From Corynebacterium sp. HMSC29G08 (GTDB taxonomy: Bacteria; Actinomycetota; Actinomycetes; Mycobacteriales; Mycobacteriaceae), in NCBI RefSeq assembly GCF_001806875.1, contig NZ_KV786248.1, forward strand, positions 1 through 52,484: a stretch of DNA of 52,484 nt, given 5' to 3'. How positions within the stretch are numbered: position 1 is the first letter of the stretch; every line of letters begins with the position of its first letter. The position numbers and the translations under genes are program-made. Below the pieces are notes generated by a model that did not search any database, had not been told where the DNA came from, and saw nothing but the letters and a program-made list of their open reading frames with translations. This document shows positions 35,809 to 44,771 of the stretch, one piece after another.

Positions 35809-36984
35809 TTGGATGAAGTAACGCCGATTTTCGCGTTCCTGATCGGCGTCGCGTTCACCGCGGCCGCCGTATGGGCGCTGCGCACGTACCGCAGCTGGCG
35901 CGAGCGTATGTCGGATGACGATGATGCTGCACCAAGCCAGATCTCCACGGTCAGCCAGCTGCTGAACCTAGCGGTGCAGGGCTCGCCCACAGGCATTGCC
36001 ATTTTCAACCGTGGTGCGCGGGTGATCATGTCGAATGCCCGCGCCCACGACATGTCCATCGTGCATGACCGCACCATCAACCCCGAGGTTTTGGACGCAG
36101 CGCAACTGGCGTTTGAAGATTTAGAAACCCACACGCTTGATCTGGACCTGCCGCGCCGAGCCACCGGCAGCCGTATCCGCAACGTGTCGGTGGTGGTCAA
36201 ACCGCTGACGCTCACGCACAATTCGTACGTCATCGCGTATTGCACGGATGAGTCTGAGAACGTGCGCATGGAGGCGGCACGGCGTGATTTTGTTGCCAAC
36301 GTTTCCCATGAGCTGAAAACGCCGGTTGGCGGCATGTCGCTGCTTGCGGAAGCACTCCTCCAAGACCCGGAGGATGCGGACATGGTGGAGCACTTCGGTG
36401 AGAAGTTGCTCAAAGAGTCCCACCGCATGGGCGAGATGATCACAGACTTGATCAACCTGTCCAAGCTCCAAGGTGCGGAGGCGCTGCCGGAGATGGTGCC
36501 CGTGAGCATTGACGCGGTGATTGATGAGGCGATTGAGCGCAACCACGTCAGCGCCGAAAATCGTGACATTGTGCTGACTCGCGGCGCCACCACGGGTGTT
36601 GAGGTGATGGGGGACCGCACGCTGTTGGTTGCTGCGGTGTCCAACTTGGTAGCCAACGCCATTAACTATTCGCCACACGGCAAGCAGGTGAGTGTTTCGC
36701 AGAAGGTGGTGCGTGAAAACGTGGTACTGGTGCGGGTAACTGACCGTGGCATTGGCATTGCACCGGAGGATCAGAAGCGCGTGTTTGAGCGTTTCTACCG
36801 TGTGGACAAGGCGCGTTCACGCTCAACGGGTGGTACTGGCTTAGGGCTAGCCATTGTGAAGCATGCGGTGGCAAACCATGGCGGTAACATCAAGTTGTGG
36901 TCGCGACCCGGCACAGGGTCCACGTTTACTATTGAGTTGCCTATTTACCAGCCGGAACAGCGGCAGGTCACCGGGAAGGACTGA
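35809..36984 (+). CDS. senX3: SenX3-type sensor histidine kinase
   Basis: This 391-residue kinase has one N-terminal membrane helix (about 5-25), a PAS-like region (about 45-150), a DHp domain with phospho-acceptor His167 (FVANVSHELKTP), and an ATPase domain (NLVANAINYSPHG, RGIGIAPEDQKRVFERFYR, GGTGLGLAIVK). SenX3/RegX3 senses phosphate limitation in mycobacteria. The start appears to be TTG at 35809: the ATG at 35813 is out of frame and stops at once. CTGGAG upstream is a possible ribosome-binding site. Confidence 0.92.
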   Translation: MDEVTPIFAFLIGVAFTAAAVWALRTYRSWRERMSDDDDAAPSQISTVSQLLNLAVQGSPTGIAIFNRGARVIMSNARAHDMSIVHDRTINPEVLDAAQLAFEDLETHTLDLDLPRRATGSRIRNVSVVVKPLTLTHNSYVIAYCTDESENVRMEAARRDFVANVSHELKTPVGGMSLLAEALLQDPEDADMVEHFGEKLLKESHRMGEMITDLINLSKLQGAEALPEMVPVSIDAVIDEAIERNHVSAENRDIVLTRGATTGVEVMGDRTLLVAAVSNLVANAINYSPHGKQVSVSQKVVRENVVLVRVTDRGIGIAPEDQKRVFERFYRVDKARSRSTGGTGLGLAIVKHAVANHGGNIKLWSRPGTGSTFTIELPIYQPEQRQVTGKD

Positions 36985-36992
36985 CAGTTAAA

Positions 36993-37682
36993 GTGACAAC
37001 AATCCTGATCGTTGAAGACGAAGAATCTTTGGCGGAGCCGCTGGCGTACCTGCTGAAAAAGGAAGGGTTTGACACAGTCTGGGCGGCCGATGGTACGGCT
37101 GCGCTTGCGCAGTTCGACGAGGACAGCATTGACTTAGTGCTGCTGGACTTGATGCTGCCGGGCATGAGCGGCACGGATGTGTGCCGCAAGCTGCGCGCTG
37201 AGTCGGATGTGCCCATCATCATGGTCACGGCACGCGACTCTGAGATTGACAAGGTTGTTGGCCTTGAGCTGGGTGCGGATGATTACGTGACTAAGCCCTA
37301 TTCCACCCGCGAGCTGGTCGCCCGCATTCGTGCGGTGTTGCGCCGCGGCCCGGAGGTGGAGGGTGCGGATGAGTTTGATGACCGCATTGTTGAGGGCGGC
37401 CGTGTGCGCATGGATGTGGAGCGCCACACGGTAACGGTGGATGGTCAGCCCGTGGCGATGCCGCTGAAAGAGTTCGATCTTTTGGAGTATCTGATGCGCA
37501 ATTCCGGCCGCGTGCTTACTCGCGGCCAGCTGATTGAGCGCATCTGGGGTGCGGATTATGTGGGCGATACCAAGACGTTGGATGTGCACGTCAAACGCTT
37601 GCGCACCAAGATTGAGCGGGAGCCGTCGCGCCCGACTCAGCTGGTTACGGTCCGCGGTTTGGGCTACAAGTTTGAGGCTTGA
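36993..37682 (+). CDS. regX3: RegX3-type response regulator
   Basis: This 229-residue OmpR/PhoB regulator has the phosphorylation site Asp52 (LLDLMLPG), Lys in TKPYSTRELVAR, and a C-terminal winged helix (PLKEFDLLEYLMRNSGRVLTRGQLIERIWG). GTG at 36993 starts 8 bp after the senX3 stop, so the pair is co-transcribed. Its last 19 bp overlap the convergent gene at 37664. Confidence 0.95.
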   Translation: MTTILIVEDEESLAEPLAYLLKKEGFDTVWAADGTAALAQFDEDSIDLVLLDLMLPGMSGTDVCRKLRAESDVPIIMVTARDSEIDKVVGLELGADDYVTKPYSTRELVARIRAVLRRGPEVEGADEFDDRIVEGGRVRMDVERHTVTVDGQPVAMPLKEFDLLEYLMRNSGRVLTRGQLIERIWGADYVGDTKTLDVHVKRLRTKIEREPSRPTQLVTVRGLGYKFEA

Positions 37683-38548
37683 GTTGCCGCAGGGTGCCTT
37701 TGCTTAGCGACGTCCGGCGCCAACCCCCTCGCCTCACAATGCGCGGCTAGTACCGCATAGGGTGCCTCGCCGATAAGTGCGATGAGCTCCTCTTTCATGG
37801 AACGCCAGACGGGGATAGCGTCAGCGTCGCCACGCGGGGCGTGACAGGAGGGTGCGCCACTGCACCACCAGTCGAAGTCCTCGCCACCTGAGCCCCACTG
37901 GCGGCGGTCGTACTCACCGATGGTGGTGCGAAGGATTTCTTGGCCGTCGGGGCGCTCCTCGTAGGCGTCTTCACGCGAGAAAGGCACCTGCCAGCACACC
38001 TCAGGTTTGGAGCCGACAATATTTTTACCCGCCGCCATGGCGTACTGGTGCAGGGCACAGCCCGGGCCGGTGGGGTGGCCGTTACGGTTGGCAAAGATAC
38101 AGCCGCCGTCAACCACCTTGGTTTTTATGTTGTCTTCTTCATCCCACTCAAGCCACGGCTCGAGCTCAGTGATGTCCCCGTTGGCTAGAAACGAGTCCGT
38201 GTCTTTCGGGCGCAGCTGCCAATACTTCGCTGGCAACTCCGCCACCGCGTTATAGAGGTCATCGCGATCCTGCTCATCCGCCATATAGGCGCCGTGGTTG
38301 CAGCAGCCAACCTCACGGATCTCCTCATGCATGCCCAGGCACTCCGACGTGCCGAAACGGCACGACCAGGTGGACTCCACCCAGGTCAAGTCAATGCTAA
38401 AAGAGTGCAGTGGGTCTTCCGGGTGCACGAACTCGAACCACTCGCGGGGGAAATCAGGCGGTACTTCACGCCCCGCCGCGATGGATTTACCCGCGGGCGA
38501 GCTTGCAGGAAAACCTAAGAAAACTTCATTCGGGGCTGGTTGATTCAC
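37664..38548 (-). CDS. Conserved Cys-rich protein, Rv0495c-like
   Basis: This 294-residue soluble protein has about ten cysteines in short patterns (WSCRFGTSECLGMHEEIREVGCCNHG, DGGCIFANRNGHPTGPGCALH, WWCSGAPSCH), suggesting bound metal or an Fe-S centre. Mycobacteria keep a homologue of the same length (Rv0495c) between regX3 and ppx. Function is unknown. It is divergent from ppx with a 33-bp gap. Confidence 0.85.
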   Translation of the reverse strand: MNQPAPNEVFLGFPASSPAGKSIAAGREVPPDFPREWFEFVHPEDPLHSFSIDLTWVESTWSCRFGTSECLGMHEEIREVGCCNHGAYMADEQDRDDLYNAVAELPAKYWQLRPKDTDSFLANGDITELEPWLEWDEEDNIKTKVVDGGCIFANRNGHPTGPGCALHQYAMAAGKNIVGSKPEVCWQVPFSREDAYEERPDGQEILRTTIGEYDRRQWGSGGEDFDWWCSGAPSCHAPRGDADAIPVWRSMKEELIALIGEAPYAVLAAHCEARGLAPDVAKQRHPAATQASNL

Positions 38549-38581
38549 ACCGAAGCACCTTATAACCGTTACGCTTGATGT

Positions 38582-39541
38582 GTGCGTTTAGGTGTATTGG
38601 ATGTAGGCAGCAACACCGTCCACTTGGTGGCGGTGGACGCTCACTCAGGGGCGCGCCCCACCCCAATGTCTGACTGGAAGCAGCCGCTGCGGCTGGTTGA
38701 GCTTCTGGACAAAAAGGGAAACATTGAGGACAAAGGGGTGGAAAAGCTCATCAGCGTTGTACAAGAGGCCGCAGACCTTGCGGGCAACCTGAAGTGCGAC
38801 GAGTTCCACGGGTTTGCCACCTCCGCGGTGCGCTCCGCCACCAACTCGGCGGAAGTGCTCAAGGCCGTGGAGAAGAAAACCGGCGTCAAACTGCGTGTCC
38901 TGAGTGGTGAAGAAGAGGCGCGCCTGACGTTTCTGGCCACCCGCCGCTGGTACGGCTGGTCTGCCGGCCGCATCACCAACTTAGACATCGGCGGCGGCTC
39001 TTTGGAGCTGGCCACCGGCACCGAGGAAGTACCGGATCTGGCAGTGTCGCTGGATCTGGGTGCGGGCAGGTTGACCCACGAGTGGTTCGACACCGATCCG
39101 CCGGAGCGCAAAAAGATCAACCTGCTGCGCGACTACATTGATGCCGAACTTGCTGGCCCCGCAGAGAAGTTCCGCGCGATGGGCGAAACCGGCCTGGCCG
39201 TGGGCACGTCGAAAACGTTCCGCTCACTGGCACGCCTGACCGGTGCCGCACCATCCTCCGCTGGCCCCTACGTCAAACGAACCTTGACCGCGCCGGGCCT
39301 GCGCCAGCTCATCGCGTTCATTTCCCGCATGACCGCGGCTGACCGTGCCGAGTTGGAAGGCATCAGCACGGACCGCTCCCACCAGATCGTGGCGGGCGCG
39401 CTTGTTGCGGAAGCTGCTATGCGCGCCCTAAACATTGATAAGTTGGAGATCTGTCCGTGGGCTCTGCGCGAAGGCGTGATCTTGAAACGCATCGATATTG
39501 ACACCGCAGGCACCGCCGCGGCGATGGATGAAGGAGTTTAG
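38582..39541 (+). CDS. ppx: Ppx/GppA-family phosphatase
   Basis: This 319-residue member of the ASKHA-fold exopolyphosphatase / pppGpp phosphatase family has phosphate-binding loops VLDVGSNTVHLV (5-16) and NLDIGGGSLELA, with the family's catalytic Glu probably in EEARLTF. It hydrolyses polyphosphate or guanosine pentaphosphate. GTG at 38582 is the start. Linked to SenX3/RegX3 as in mycobacteria, consistent with phosphate metabolism. Six bp separate it from the next gene. Confidence 0.92.
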   Translation: MRLGVLDVGSNTVHLVAVDAHSGARPTPMSDWKQPLRLVELLDKKGNIEDKGVEKLISVVQEAADLAGNLKCDEFHGFATSAVRSATNSAEVLKAVEKKTGVKLRVLSGEEEARLTFLATRRWYGWSAGRITNLDIGGGSLELATGTEEVPDLAVSLDLGAGRLTHEWFDTDPPERKKINLLRDYIDAELAGPAEKFRAMGETGLAVGTSKTFRSLARLTGAAPSSAGPYVKRTLTAPGLRQLIAFISRMTAADRAELEGISTDRSHQIVAGALVAEAAMRALNIDKLEICPWALREGVILKRIDIDTAGTAAAMDEGV

Positions 39542-39547
39542 CTAAAG

Positions 39548-40384
39548 ATGTCTGAGCCAAAAAAGCTCACCGTTGCGGAGATCCTCGCCCGCGCACAGAA
39601 GGAGAATCCCGAGCTTGGTACCCGCCGTCGCCGTCGCCGAAGTCTTGAAGACGGTGGTGTGTCCGTCGCCGAACTGACCGGCTCCATAAAGAAAGTCGAG
39701 GCTAAGCCAGCGGAGTCGCGGCACTCCAGCGTTCCTATCGACGCACCGGCCAAGCCCGCGGCACCGGCCAAACCTGCCGAGCCTGCCGAGCCTGCGGCAC
39801 CGGTCAAACCTGCCGAGCCTGCCGAGCCGGCGACACCGGCCAAGCCTGCCGAGCCTGCGGCACCCGCTGCCGCACCGCAGGGTGAACCGAAAGCTGAGCA
39901 GCCTGAGGTGGAGCAGGCTGAGCAGCCTGAGGTGGAGAAGCCTGAGCCGAAGAGGGTTGAGCGCGCTTCGGAATACGAGACCGCGGTAATCAAGAAGGTC
40001 TCCGATGCGCCAGCAGCACCGAAACCTGCGCCGATCGTTGATTTGGACGCCGCACCGAGCAAGGTCGAAGAACTCGAAGAGCTCGACGCGACCGAAGACA
40101 CCGAAAACACCGAAAACACCGAAAACACCGAAGAGGCCGGAATCAACCCGATCACCCTAGTGCTGATGGTGTTCCTCGGCGTTGTCCTGGGCATCCTCGG
40201 CTTCATGCTGTTTAAATGGCTGTGGACTAGCACTTCTACAGCCGTGGCGGCCACCCTTGGCGCGATTACGGTGGCCGGTTCCATGTATGCGGCGCGTGCA
40301 ATTGGCACTGGCCGTGACTGGCTGTCGGTTGGTCTCGCAGGCGTAGCGGCCGTCGTGATCGCGTTTGGTCCGGCGCTGCTCTAG
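39548..40384 (+). CDS. Pro/Ala/Glu-repeat membrane protein, Rv0497-like
   Basis: This 278-residue protein has an N-terminal motif TVAEILARAQKENPELGTRRRRRR. A disordered region of KPAEPAEPAAP repeats follows (about 60-120), then a TENTENTENTEE run. The C-terminal hydrophobic half has about four helices. The order and the start motif match mycobacterial Rv0497, which sits in the same place. Function is unknown; a proline-rich periplasmic or cytoplasmic spacer is likely. The repeat number may vary between strains. Confidence 0.85.
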   Translation: MSEPKKLTVAEILARAQKENPELGTRRRRRRSLEDGGVSVAELTGSIKKVEAKPAESRHSSVPIDAPAKPAAPAKPAEPAEPAAPVKPAEPAEPATPAKPAEPAAPAAAPQGEPKAEQPEVEQAEQPEVEKPEPKRVERASEYETAVIKKVSDAPAAPKPAPIVDLDAAPSKVEELEELDATEDTENTENTENTEEAGINPITLVLMVFLGVVLGILGFMLFKWLWTSTSTAVAATLGAITVAGSMYAARAIGTGRDWLSVGLAGVAAVVIAFGPALL

Positions 40385-40423
40385 CCGCTCTTCCAACACA
40401 CTCACCACAAAAAGGGGTACCTA

Positions 40424-41251
40424 GTGCAGAATGCCGACGTGCAAAAAATCGCCGTTTTGGGCGCGGGCAATATCGGCGAGGCGTTGATCGCAGGCCTATT
40501 GAACTCCGGCATTGACCCGAACCATATTGTGGCGACGAATAGGTCGGAGGAGGCGTCGGCAAGCATCGCCCAGAGATACGGGGTGCTTACTGAGACTGAC
40601 AACCGTGCCGCCGTGGATGAGGCCGATGTGGCGGTGCTGTGCGTCAAGCCGGCGCAGCTTTCGCAGCTGCTCCAGGAGATCGGGGAGCAGGTAGACCGCA
40701 ATGACGCGCCCACAGTGCTGGTATCCATGGCTGCTGGGGTGTCGCTTGCCGCGATGCAGGATGCCATTTCTACCGCCGGCGCTCCCATCGCGCGCGTCAT
40801 GCCAAACACCCCCATGCTGGTAGGCAAGGGCGTGCTTGCAGTTGCTTATGGACGCTACGTTGACGACGAACAACGCACCCTCATCCATGACCTGCTCCAG
40901 GCGGCCGGGAAAGTCGTCGAAGTCCACGAATCGCAATTGGATGCCGTCACGGCGATCTCCGGATCCGGGCCCGCCTACTACTTTTTGATGACCGAGGCAC
41001 TCGTGGATGCAGGGGTAGCGCTTGGCCTCAACCGTGAGCTGGCAACCGAGCTGGCGGTATCCACTGCGGCGGGCGCTGGCGCGATGCTGGAAGGCGAATA
41101 TACGCCAGCGGAGCTGCGTGCGGCAGTCTCCTCACCTGCGGGAACAACGGTTGCCGCTATCCGTGAGCTGGAAGAGTCCGGACTGCGTGGCGCCTTGTAC
41201 CGGGCCACTGAGGCATGCGCGGAGCGTTCCGCGGAACTTGGGAACCACTAG
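40424..41251 (+). CDS. proC: Pyrroline-5-carboxylate reductase
   Basis: This 275-residue enzyme makes the last step of proline synthesis with NADPH. The Rossmann motif is [15 protein letters not shown] (residues about 9-23). The C-terminal dimer domain has the family signature [25 protein letters not shown] at 40424 follows an AAAGGGG ribosome-binding site; a GTG five codons downstream is an alternative. Confidence 0.95.
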   Translation: MQNADVQKIAVLGAGNIGEALIAGLLNSGIDPNHIVATNRSEEASASIAQRYGVLTETDNRAAVDEADVAVLCVKPAQLSQLLQEIGEQVDRNDAPTVLVSMAAGVSLAAMQDAISTAGAPIARVMPNTPMLVGKGVLAVAYGRYVDDEQRTLIHDLLQAAGKVVEVHESQLDAVTAISGSGPAYYFLMTEALVDAGVALGLNRELATELAVSTAAGAGAMLEGEYTPAELRAAVSSPAGTTVAAIRELEESGLRGALYRATEACAERSAELGNH

Positions 41252-41406
41252 TCACACACGTTCACTTCGATTCACTTCTGAAATTTCTTACCCCATAAGT
41301 CGCGCGCGGCACACCGTTCACGGTAAGCTCGTTCAAGCACGTGCGTGTCCGTCCTGTGGGAGGGGAAGCCTACAGCGCGCCTACCGTGCGGAAGGTTAAA
41401 AAAATT

Positions 41407-41598
41407 ATGGCAAGTGAAGAGAAGGGCAAGTTCCTTACCGTCGCGGAAGTCGCGGAGATCATGCGCGTTTCCAAGATGACCGTCTACCGCCTCGTGCACT
41501 CCGGTGAACTTCCGGCCGTGCGCGTGGGCCGCTCGTTCCGTGTGAACGAGACCGCGGTTAATGAGTACCTCGAGTCCTCGGTGTACGACGTCGGATAA
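41407..41598 (+). CDS. Excisionase-type (BldC-like) DNA-binding protein
   Basis: This 63-residue single-domain winged-helix protein (FLTVAEVAEIMRVSKMTVYRLVHSGELPAVRVGRSFRVNETAV) belongs to the MerR/excisionase-like family that includes Streptomyces BldC and mycobacterial Rv0500A. ATG at 41407 is chosen because upstream codons are not conserved. It lies after proC as in mycobacteria, is closed by a strong terminator, and is probably a developmental or global regulator. Confidence 0.9.
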   Translation: MASEEKGKFLTVAEVAEIMRVSKMTVYRLVHSGELPAVRVGRSFRVNETAVNEYLESSVYDVG

Positions 41599-41621
41599 GG
41601 CCTCCTGCCTATCTACACCCC

Positions 41622-41665
41622 AAGTCCGGCACCTCCCCTTAGTCAGCGGAGGTGCCGGACTTTTT
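41622..41665 (+). terminator. Strong terminator of the BldC-like gene
   Basis: A 15-bp perfect stem AAGTCCGGCACCTCC / GGAGGTGCCGGACTT with an 11-base loop is followed by a run of T. It lies 23 bp after the stop codon. Confidence 0.93.
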
Positions 41666-41762
41666 GTCCTGAACAGCCACCCCTGTATGCTATTTAGCAT
41701 TCTCACCGGCCTGGCCTGCCGGAGAACGAGTACATGTACCGATATAGAAACGAGGAAACCCA

Positions 41763-41864
41763 GTGGGTTCAGTAATTAAGAAGCGCCGCAAGCGTATGTC
41801 CAAGAAGAAGCACCGCAAGATGCTCCGCCGTACTCGTGTGCAGCGTCGTAAACTTGGCAAGTAA
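41763..41864 (+). CDS. Ribosomal protein bS22 (AURKAIP1/COX24 type)
   Basis: GTG at 41763 opens a 33-residue very basic peptide ([20 protein letters not shown]...). This sequence type is the actinobacterial ribosomal protein bS22, homologous to the C-terminus of mitochondrial AURKAIP1, found in the small subunit of mycobacterial ribosomes. A GAGGAAA ribosome-binding site lies just upstream. The place after the BldC-like gene is conserved in actinobacteria. It is followed immediately by its own terminator. Confidence 0.93.
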   Translation: MGSVIKKRRKRMSKKKHRKMLRRTRVQRRKLGK

Positions 41865-41876
41865 GTCTTTACATTG

Positions 41877-41905
41877 GGCCCGCTCTGGTTGGAGCGGGCC
41901 TTTTT
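41877..41905 (+). terminator. Terminator of bS22
   Basis: GGCCCGCTC (41877-41885) pairs with GAGCGGGCC (41892-41900), followed by TTTTT. It lies 12 bp after the bS22 stop codon. Confidence 0.93.
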
Positions 41906-41923
41906 GCTGGCCTAAAGAAAACC

Positions 41924-42001
41924 CTGACAAATCTGACAAAACAGGCGACCGGTTTTAGACGCGACCTGGGGAAACGCAAATGGCGTTGTCACATTTGTCA
42001 G
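41924..42001. repeat. 78-bp inverted-end element, copy 2
   Basis: Ends CTGACAAAT (41924-41932) and CACATTTGTCAG (41990-42001), with CC/GG just outside, form an inverted repeat. It matches copy 1 (23762-23838) in length, ends and much of the right 41 bp. It lies between the bS22 terminator and the stop of the HAD hydrolase gene. Confidence 0.72.
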
Positions 42002-42006
42002 GGGCC

Positions 42007-43026
42007 CTAGCTGCGGCGCCGGGCAATCCTTAGCGCTGCACCAATAACGCCAGCGGCAGCGATGGCCGGGATGGCGTAGGAGCGGATGAGGCGGCGCATG
42101 GACCGGTAGTCCCGAATCTCCCAGCCGCGCTGCTTAGCGTGCTGCCGCAACTGACGGTCCGGGTTGATGGCCACGGCGGAGCCAACCATCTCTAGCATCG
42201 GTAGATCATTGATGGAATCGGAGTAGGCGGTGCAACGCTCCAGATCCAACTGTTGGAGGGCAGCAAGTGCCGCAACGGCGTGTTGCTTACCCGGTCCGTG
42301 GAGGATGTCGCCGACTAGGCGGCCGGTGAAAACGCCGTCTTCCTCCTCAGCAACCGTGCCAAGTGCGCCGGTGAAGCCGAGGCGCTCTGCCAGTGCCTGG
42401 CCAATCTGGACAGGTGTTGCGGAAACCAACCACACCTGTTGGCCTGCGGCGAGGTGCATAGCGCCGAGTTCTACGGTGCTTTGGTACGCCTTGGTTAGCA
42501 TGTGGTGATCCACAATCTCTGCGCAGAGCTCCTTGAGCTCAGCGACGGACTTGCCCTTGACCAGGCCTAAGGCTTGCTCGCGGCCGGAGGCGATGTCGTC
42601 AGCGTTTTCGGATCCGGACACGCGGTATTTCACTTGCTTGACCAAGGCTGGGAAAATCTCACGCAGCGTGATGTAGCGGCGCTTAGCCAGCTGCTGGCCG
42701 AGCAGGATGAGGGAGGAGCCCTGGATCAGGGTGTTGTCGATGTCAAAGAACGCTGCCGCGCCGGGGTCTTGAGGGATGTCCGGGTCTGGCTGGTTGAGCT
42801 TTGGGCGCCCGGCGGTGGCAAAGGCGCCACCGACGGAATCAACACCAAGGGTGAATTCTTCAATGCCAATGCCAAAGGTTTCTTCGATGGCGGCTGCTGC
42901 GGCGGCTTCGCCGGCGGCGCGCTGCGCTTCGGCGTCGAGTGGCGGCAGTGCCAGGTCCTCAAAGAAGCGGCGCAGGTTGCCGTGGGAGACGGACCACTGG
43001 GCAAGGAGTTCACTGGGCTCGGCCAT
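42007..43026 (-). CDS. HAD-IB family phosphatase (SerB-like)
   Basis: This 339-residue protein has a HAD core with the nucleophile motif FFDIDNTLIQG (about residue 95), VSATPVQIG and DSINDLPML. A C-terminal hydrophobic helix may anchor it to the membrane. Mycobacterial Rv0505c (called SerB1) sits at the same place. Phosphoserine phosphatase activity is not assured. A related lysophosphatidate or other phosphomonoester substrate is possible, because the family is broad. Confidence 0.87.
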   Translation of the reverse strand: MAEPSELLAQWSVSHGNLRRFFEDLALPPLDAEAQRAAGEAAAAAAIEETFGIGIEEFTLGVDSVGGAFATAGRPKLNQPDPDIPQDPGAAAFFDIDNTLIQGSSLILLGQQLAKRRYITLREIFPALVKQVKYRVSGSENADDIASGREQALGLVKGKSVAELKELCAEIVDHHMLTKAYQSTVELGAMHLAAGQQVWLVSATPVQIGQALAERLGFTGALGTVAEEEDGVFTGRLVGDILHGPGKQHAVAALAALQQLDLERCTAYSDSINDLPMLEMVGSAVAINPDRQLRQHAKQRGWEIRDYRSMRRLIRSYAIPAIAAAGVIGAALRIARRRS

Positions 43027-43060
43027 GGGGTTCCTCGGTTGCGGTTGAGGTTGGTGCTCT

Positions 43061-43102
43061 AGCTGTCTGTTAGCAGCTGTCTGTTAGCGTTAACGAGTTA
43101 AC
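43061..43102. repeat. 14-bp duplication and GTTAAC pair
   Basis: AGCTGTCTGTTAGC is duplicated perfectly (43061-43074, 43075-43088). It is followed at once by GTTAAC, GA, GTTAAC (43089-43102). It lies in the divergent promoter gap between the HAD and glutaredoxin-like genes and may alter promoter spacing. Confidence 0.7.
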
Positions 43103-43147
43103 TCGCACATCGTACCTAACAAAGCAAGAACTGGAGGACTCTAAGGG

Positions 43148-43384
43148 ATGAGGACTGTAGAACTCATGGTCAGGCAGGGTTGCGGTTCGTGTGTGAGGGT
43201 CGAGGGGGAGGTTCGGCGGGTCGTCGATAAGCATGAAGCCCTCATGCGAGTTGTGGATGTGGATACGGACCCTGAGCTGGCAATGGAATACGGGGACCGG
43301 GTGCCCGTTGTGGTGATTGACGGTGATGAGTTCGCGTGCTGGGAAGTGGATGCGAACGAGTTGGACGCAGAGCTTCGCCGTTAG
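43148..43384 (+). CDS. Glutaredoxin-like thiol protein
   Basis: This 78-residue thioredoxin-fold protein has a CxxC redox motif (QGCGSC, C11 and C14) and a cis-Pro region (DRVPVVVIDGDEF). Mycobacteria have the same small protein (Rv0508) directly before hemA. In an organism that makes mycothiol, it may act as a mycoredoxin-like partner; this is an inference. GGAG lies upstream of the ATG. Confidence 0.88.
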   Translation: MRTVELMVRQGCGSCVRVEGEVRRVVDKHEALMRVVDVDTDPELAMEYGDRVPVVVIDGDEFACWEVDANELDAELRR

Positions 43385-43430
43385 AGGGCTATACTTTAGT
43401 TTGATTTTTTGGTGAGTTGGAGGAGATTGG

Positions 43431-44771
43431 GTGAGCGTACTCGTTGTGGGGATGTCCCATCGCTCGGCTCCTGTCGCGTTGCTTGAACGGCTGAGTATGG
43501 ATGAGGCGGTGCAGGACACGACTGCAACAGCGTTGGTGGCGCAGCCCTCTCTCAGTGAAGCAATGATCATTTCCACCTGTAACAGGCTGGAGATTTACGC
43601 TGTTGCGAATGCATTCCACGTTGGTGTGGAAGATGTGTTGCAGGTGCTGGCTGACGTCTCTGGCGTCAGTGAGGCAGAGCTGCGCGGCTATCTGTACGTG
43701 CGCTACGCGGACGCGGCTGCAGAGCACGTGTTCTCAGTGGCCTCTGGGCTGGACTCCATGGTGGTGGGTGAGCAGCAGATTATTGGCCAGGTACGTGCGG
43801 CGTATCTGGATGCGGCAGAGCGCGGCACGGTTGGACCGACGCTGCATTCGCTCGCGCAGAGCGCGTTGCATACGGGCAAGCGCGTGCACACGGAAACCGC
43901 GATCGATGAGGCCGGTGGGTCCATGGTCACCTTCGCCTTGGATGAGGCGATGGCGGAGATGGGCGTAGATTCGCTTGAGGGGCACACGGCCCTGGTATTG
44001 GGTGCTGGCGCGATGAGTTCTTTGGCCGCAACGCAGCTGGGGAGGCGCGGTGTGGACAAGCTGATCATTGCCAACCGCACGCGTTCCAATGCTGAGCGGC
44101 TCGCGGAGCACGCGCGGGAAGCTGGCGTGCCTGCGGAAGTGGTGGATTTCAACGCCCGCGCAGGTGCGATTTCGCGTGCTGACATCACGGTTTCTGCCAC
44201 GGCGTCTGACGGCTTCACCATCACTGCGGAGGACCTTTCGGGGCCGACGATGTTGGTTGATTTGTCGCTGCCGCGCGACATTGCAGATGATGTGGCAACA
44301 CGCGAGGGCGTGCGCCTGATCAACATTGAGTTTTTGCACAAGAAGCGCACTGCTGAGGGGGATTCGGCGGATGTTGTGGCGGTGCAAAACGCCAAGGAGA
44401 TTGTGTCTGAGCAGGTTCGGGAGTTTTCCTCCCAGCAGCGCGTGCGCGAGGTGGCGCCGGCGGTGGCTCGGCTTCGCAGTAGCGCCACCGAGGTCCAGGA
44501 ATTCGAGTTGGAGAAACTCAGGGCCAGGCTTGTCAACGTTAGCGAGGACGACTTTGCCCAAATCCAACGCACCGTGCGCCGGGTAGTGGACAAGTTGCTG
44601 CACACGCCGACGGTGAAGATTAAGGAGCTGGTGGCTACAACGGACACTGTTAGCGTGGATACGGTGTTTGAGGAGTTGTTCGGCTTGGGCCGTCCACCGG
44701 TTGCCGTTGATGCGGGGAGCCTGCCGCGCCCGGAAGAAATGCAGGCAAAAAAGCAGGTCAAGGAGCTGTAA
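43431..44771 (+). CDS. hemA: Glutamyl-tRNA reductase
   Basis: This 446-residue enzyme reduces glutamyl-tRNA to glutamate-1-semialdehyde, the entry to haem synthesis by the C5 pathway. The catalytic Cys is in STCNRLEIY and the N-terminal signature is VGMSHRSAPVALLERLS. A central NADPH domain (ALVLGAGAMSSLAA) and a C-terminal dimerisation helix follow. GTG at 43431 is preceded by GGAGGAG; TATACT near 43391 is a possible -10. It is the first gene of the haem operon; hemC starts at the next base after its stop. Confidence 0.96.
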   Translation: MSVLVVGMSHRSAPVALLERLSMDEAVQDTTATALVAQPSLSEAMIISTCNRLEIYAVANAFHVGVEDVLQVLADVSGVSEAELRGYLYVRYADAAAEHVFSVASGLDSMVVGEQQIIGQVRAAYLDAAERGTVGPTLHSLAQSALHTGKRVHTETAIDEAGGSMVTFALDEAMAEMGVDSLEGHTALVLGAGAMSSLAATQLGRRGVDKLIIANRTRSNAERLAEHAREAGVPAEVVDFNARAGAISRADITVSATASDGFTITAEDLSGPTMLVDLSLPRDIADDVATREGVRLINIEFLHKKRTAEGDSADVVAVQNAKEIVSEQVREFSSQQRVREVAPAVARLRSSATEVQEFELEKLRARLVNVSEDDFAQIQRTVRRVVDKLLHTPTVKIKELVATTDTVSVDTVFEELFGLGRPPVAVDAGSLPRPEEMQAKKQVKEL

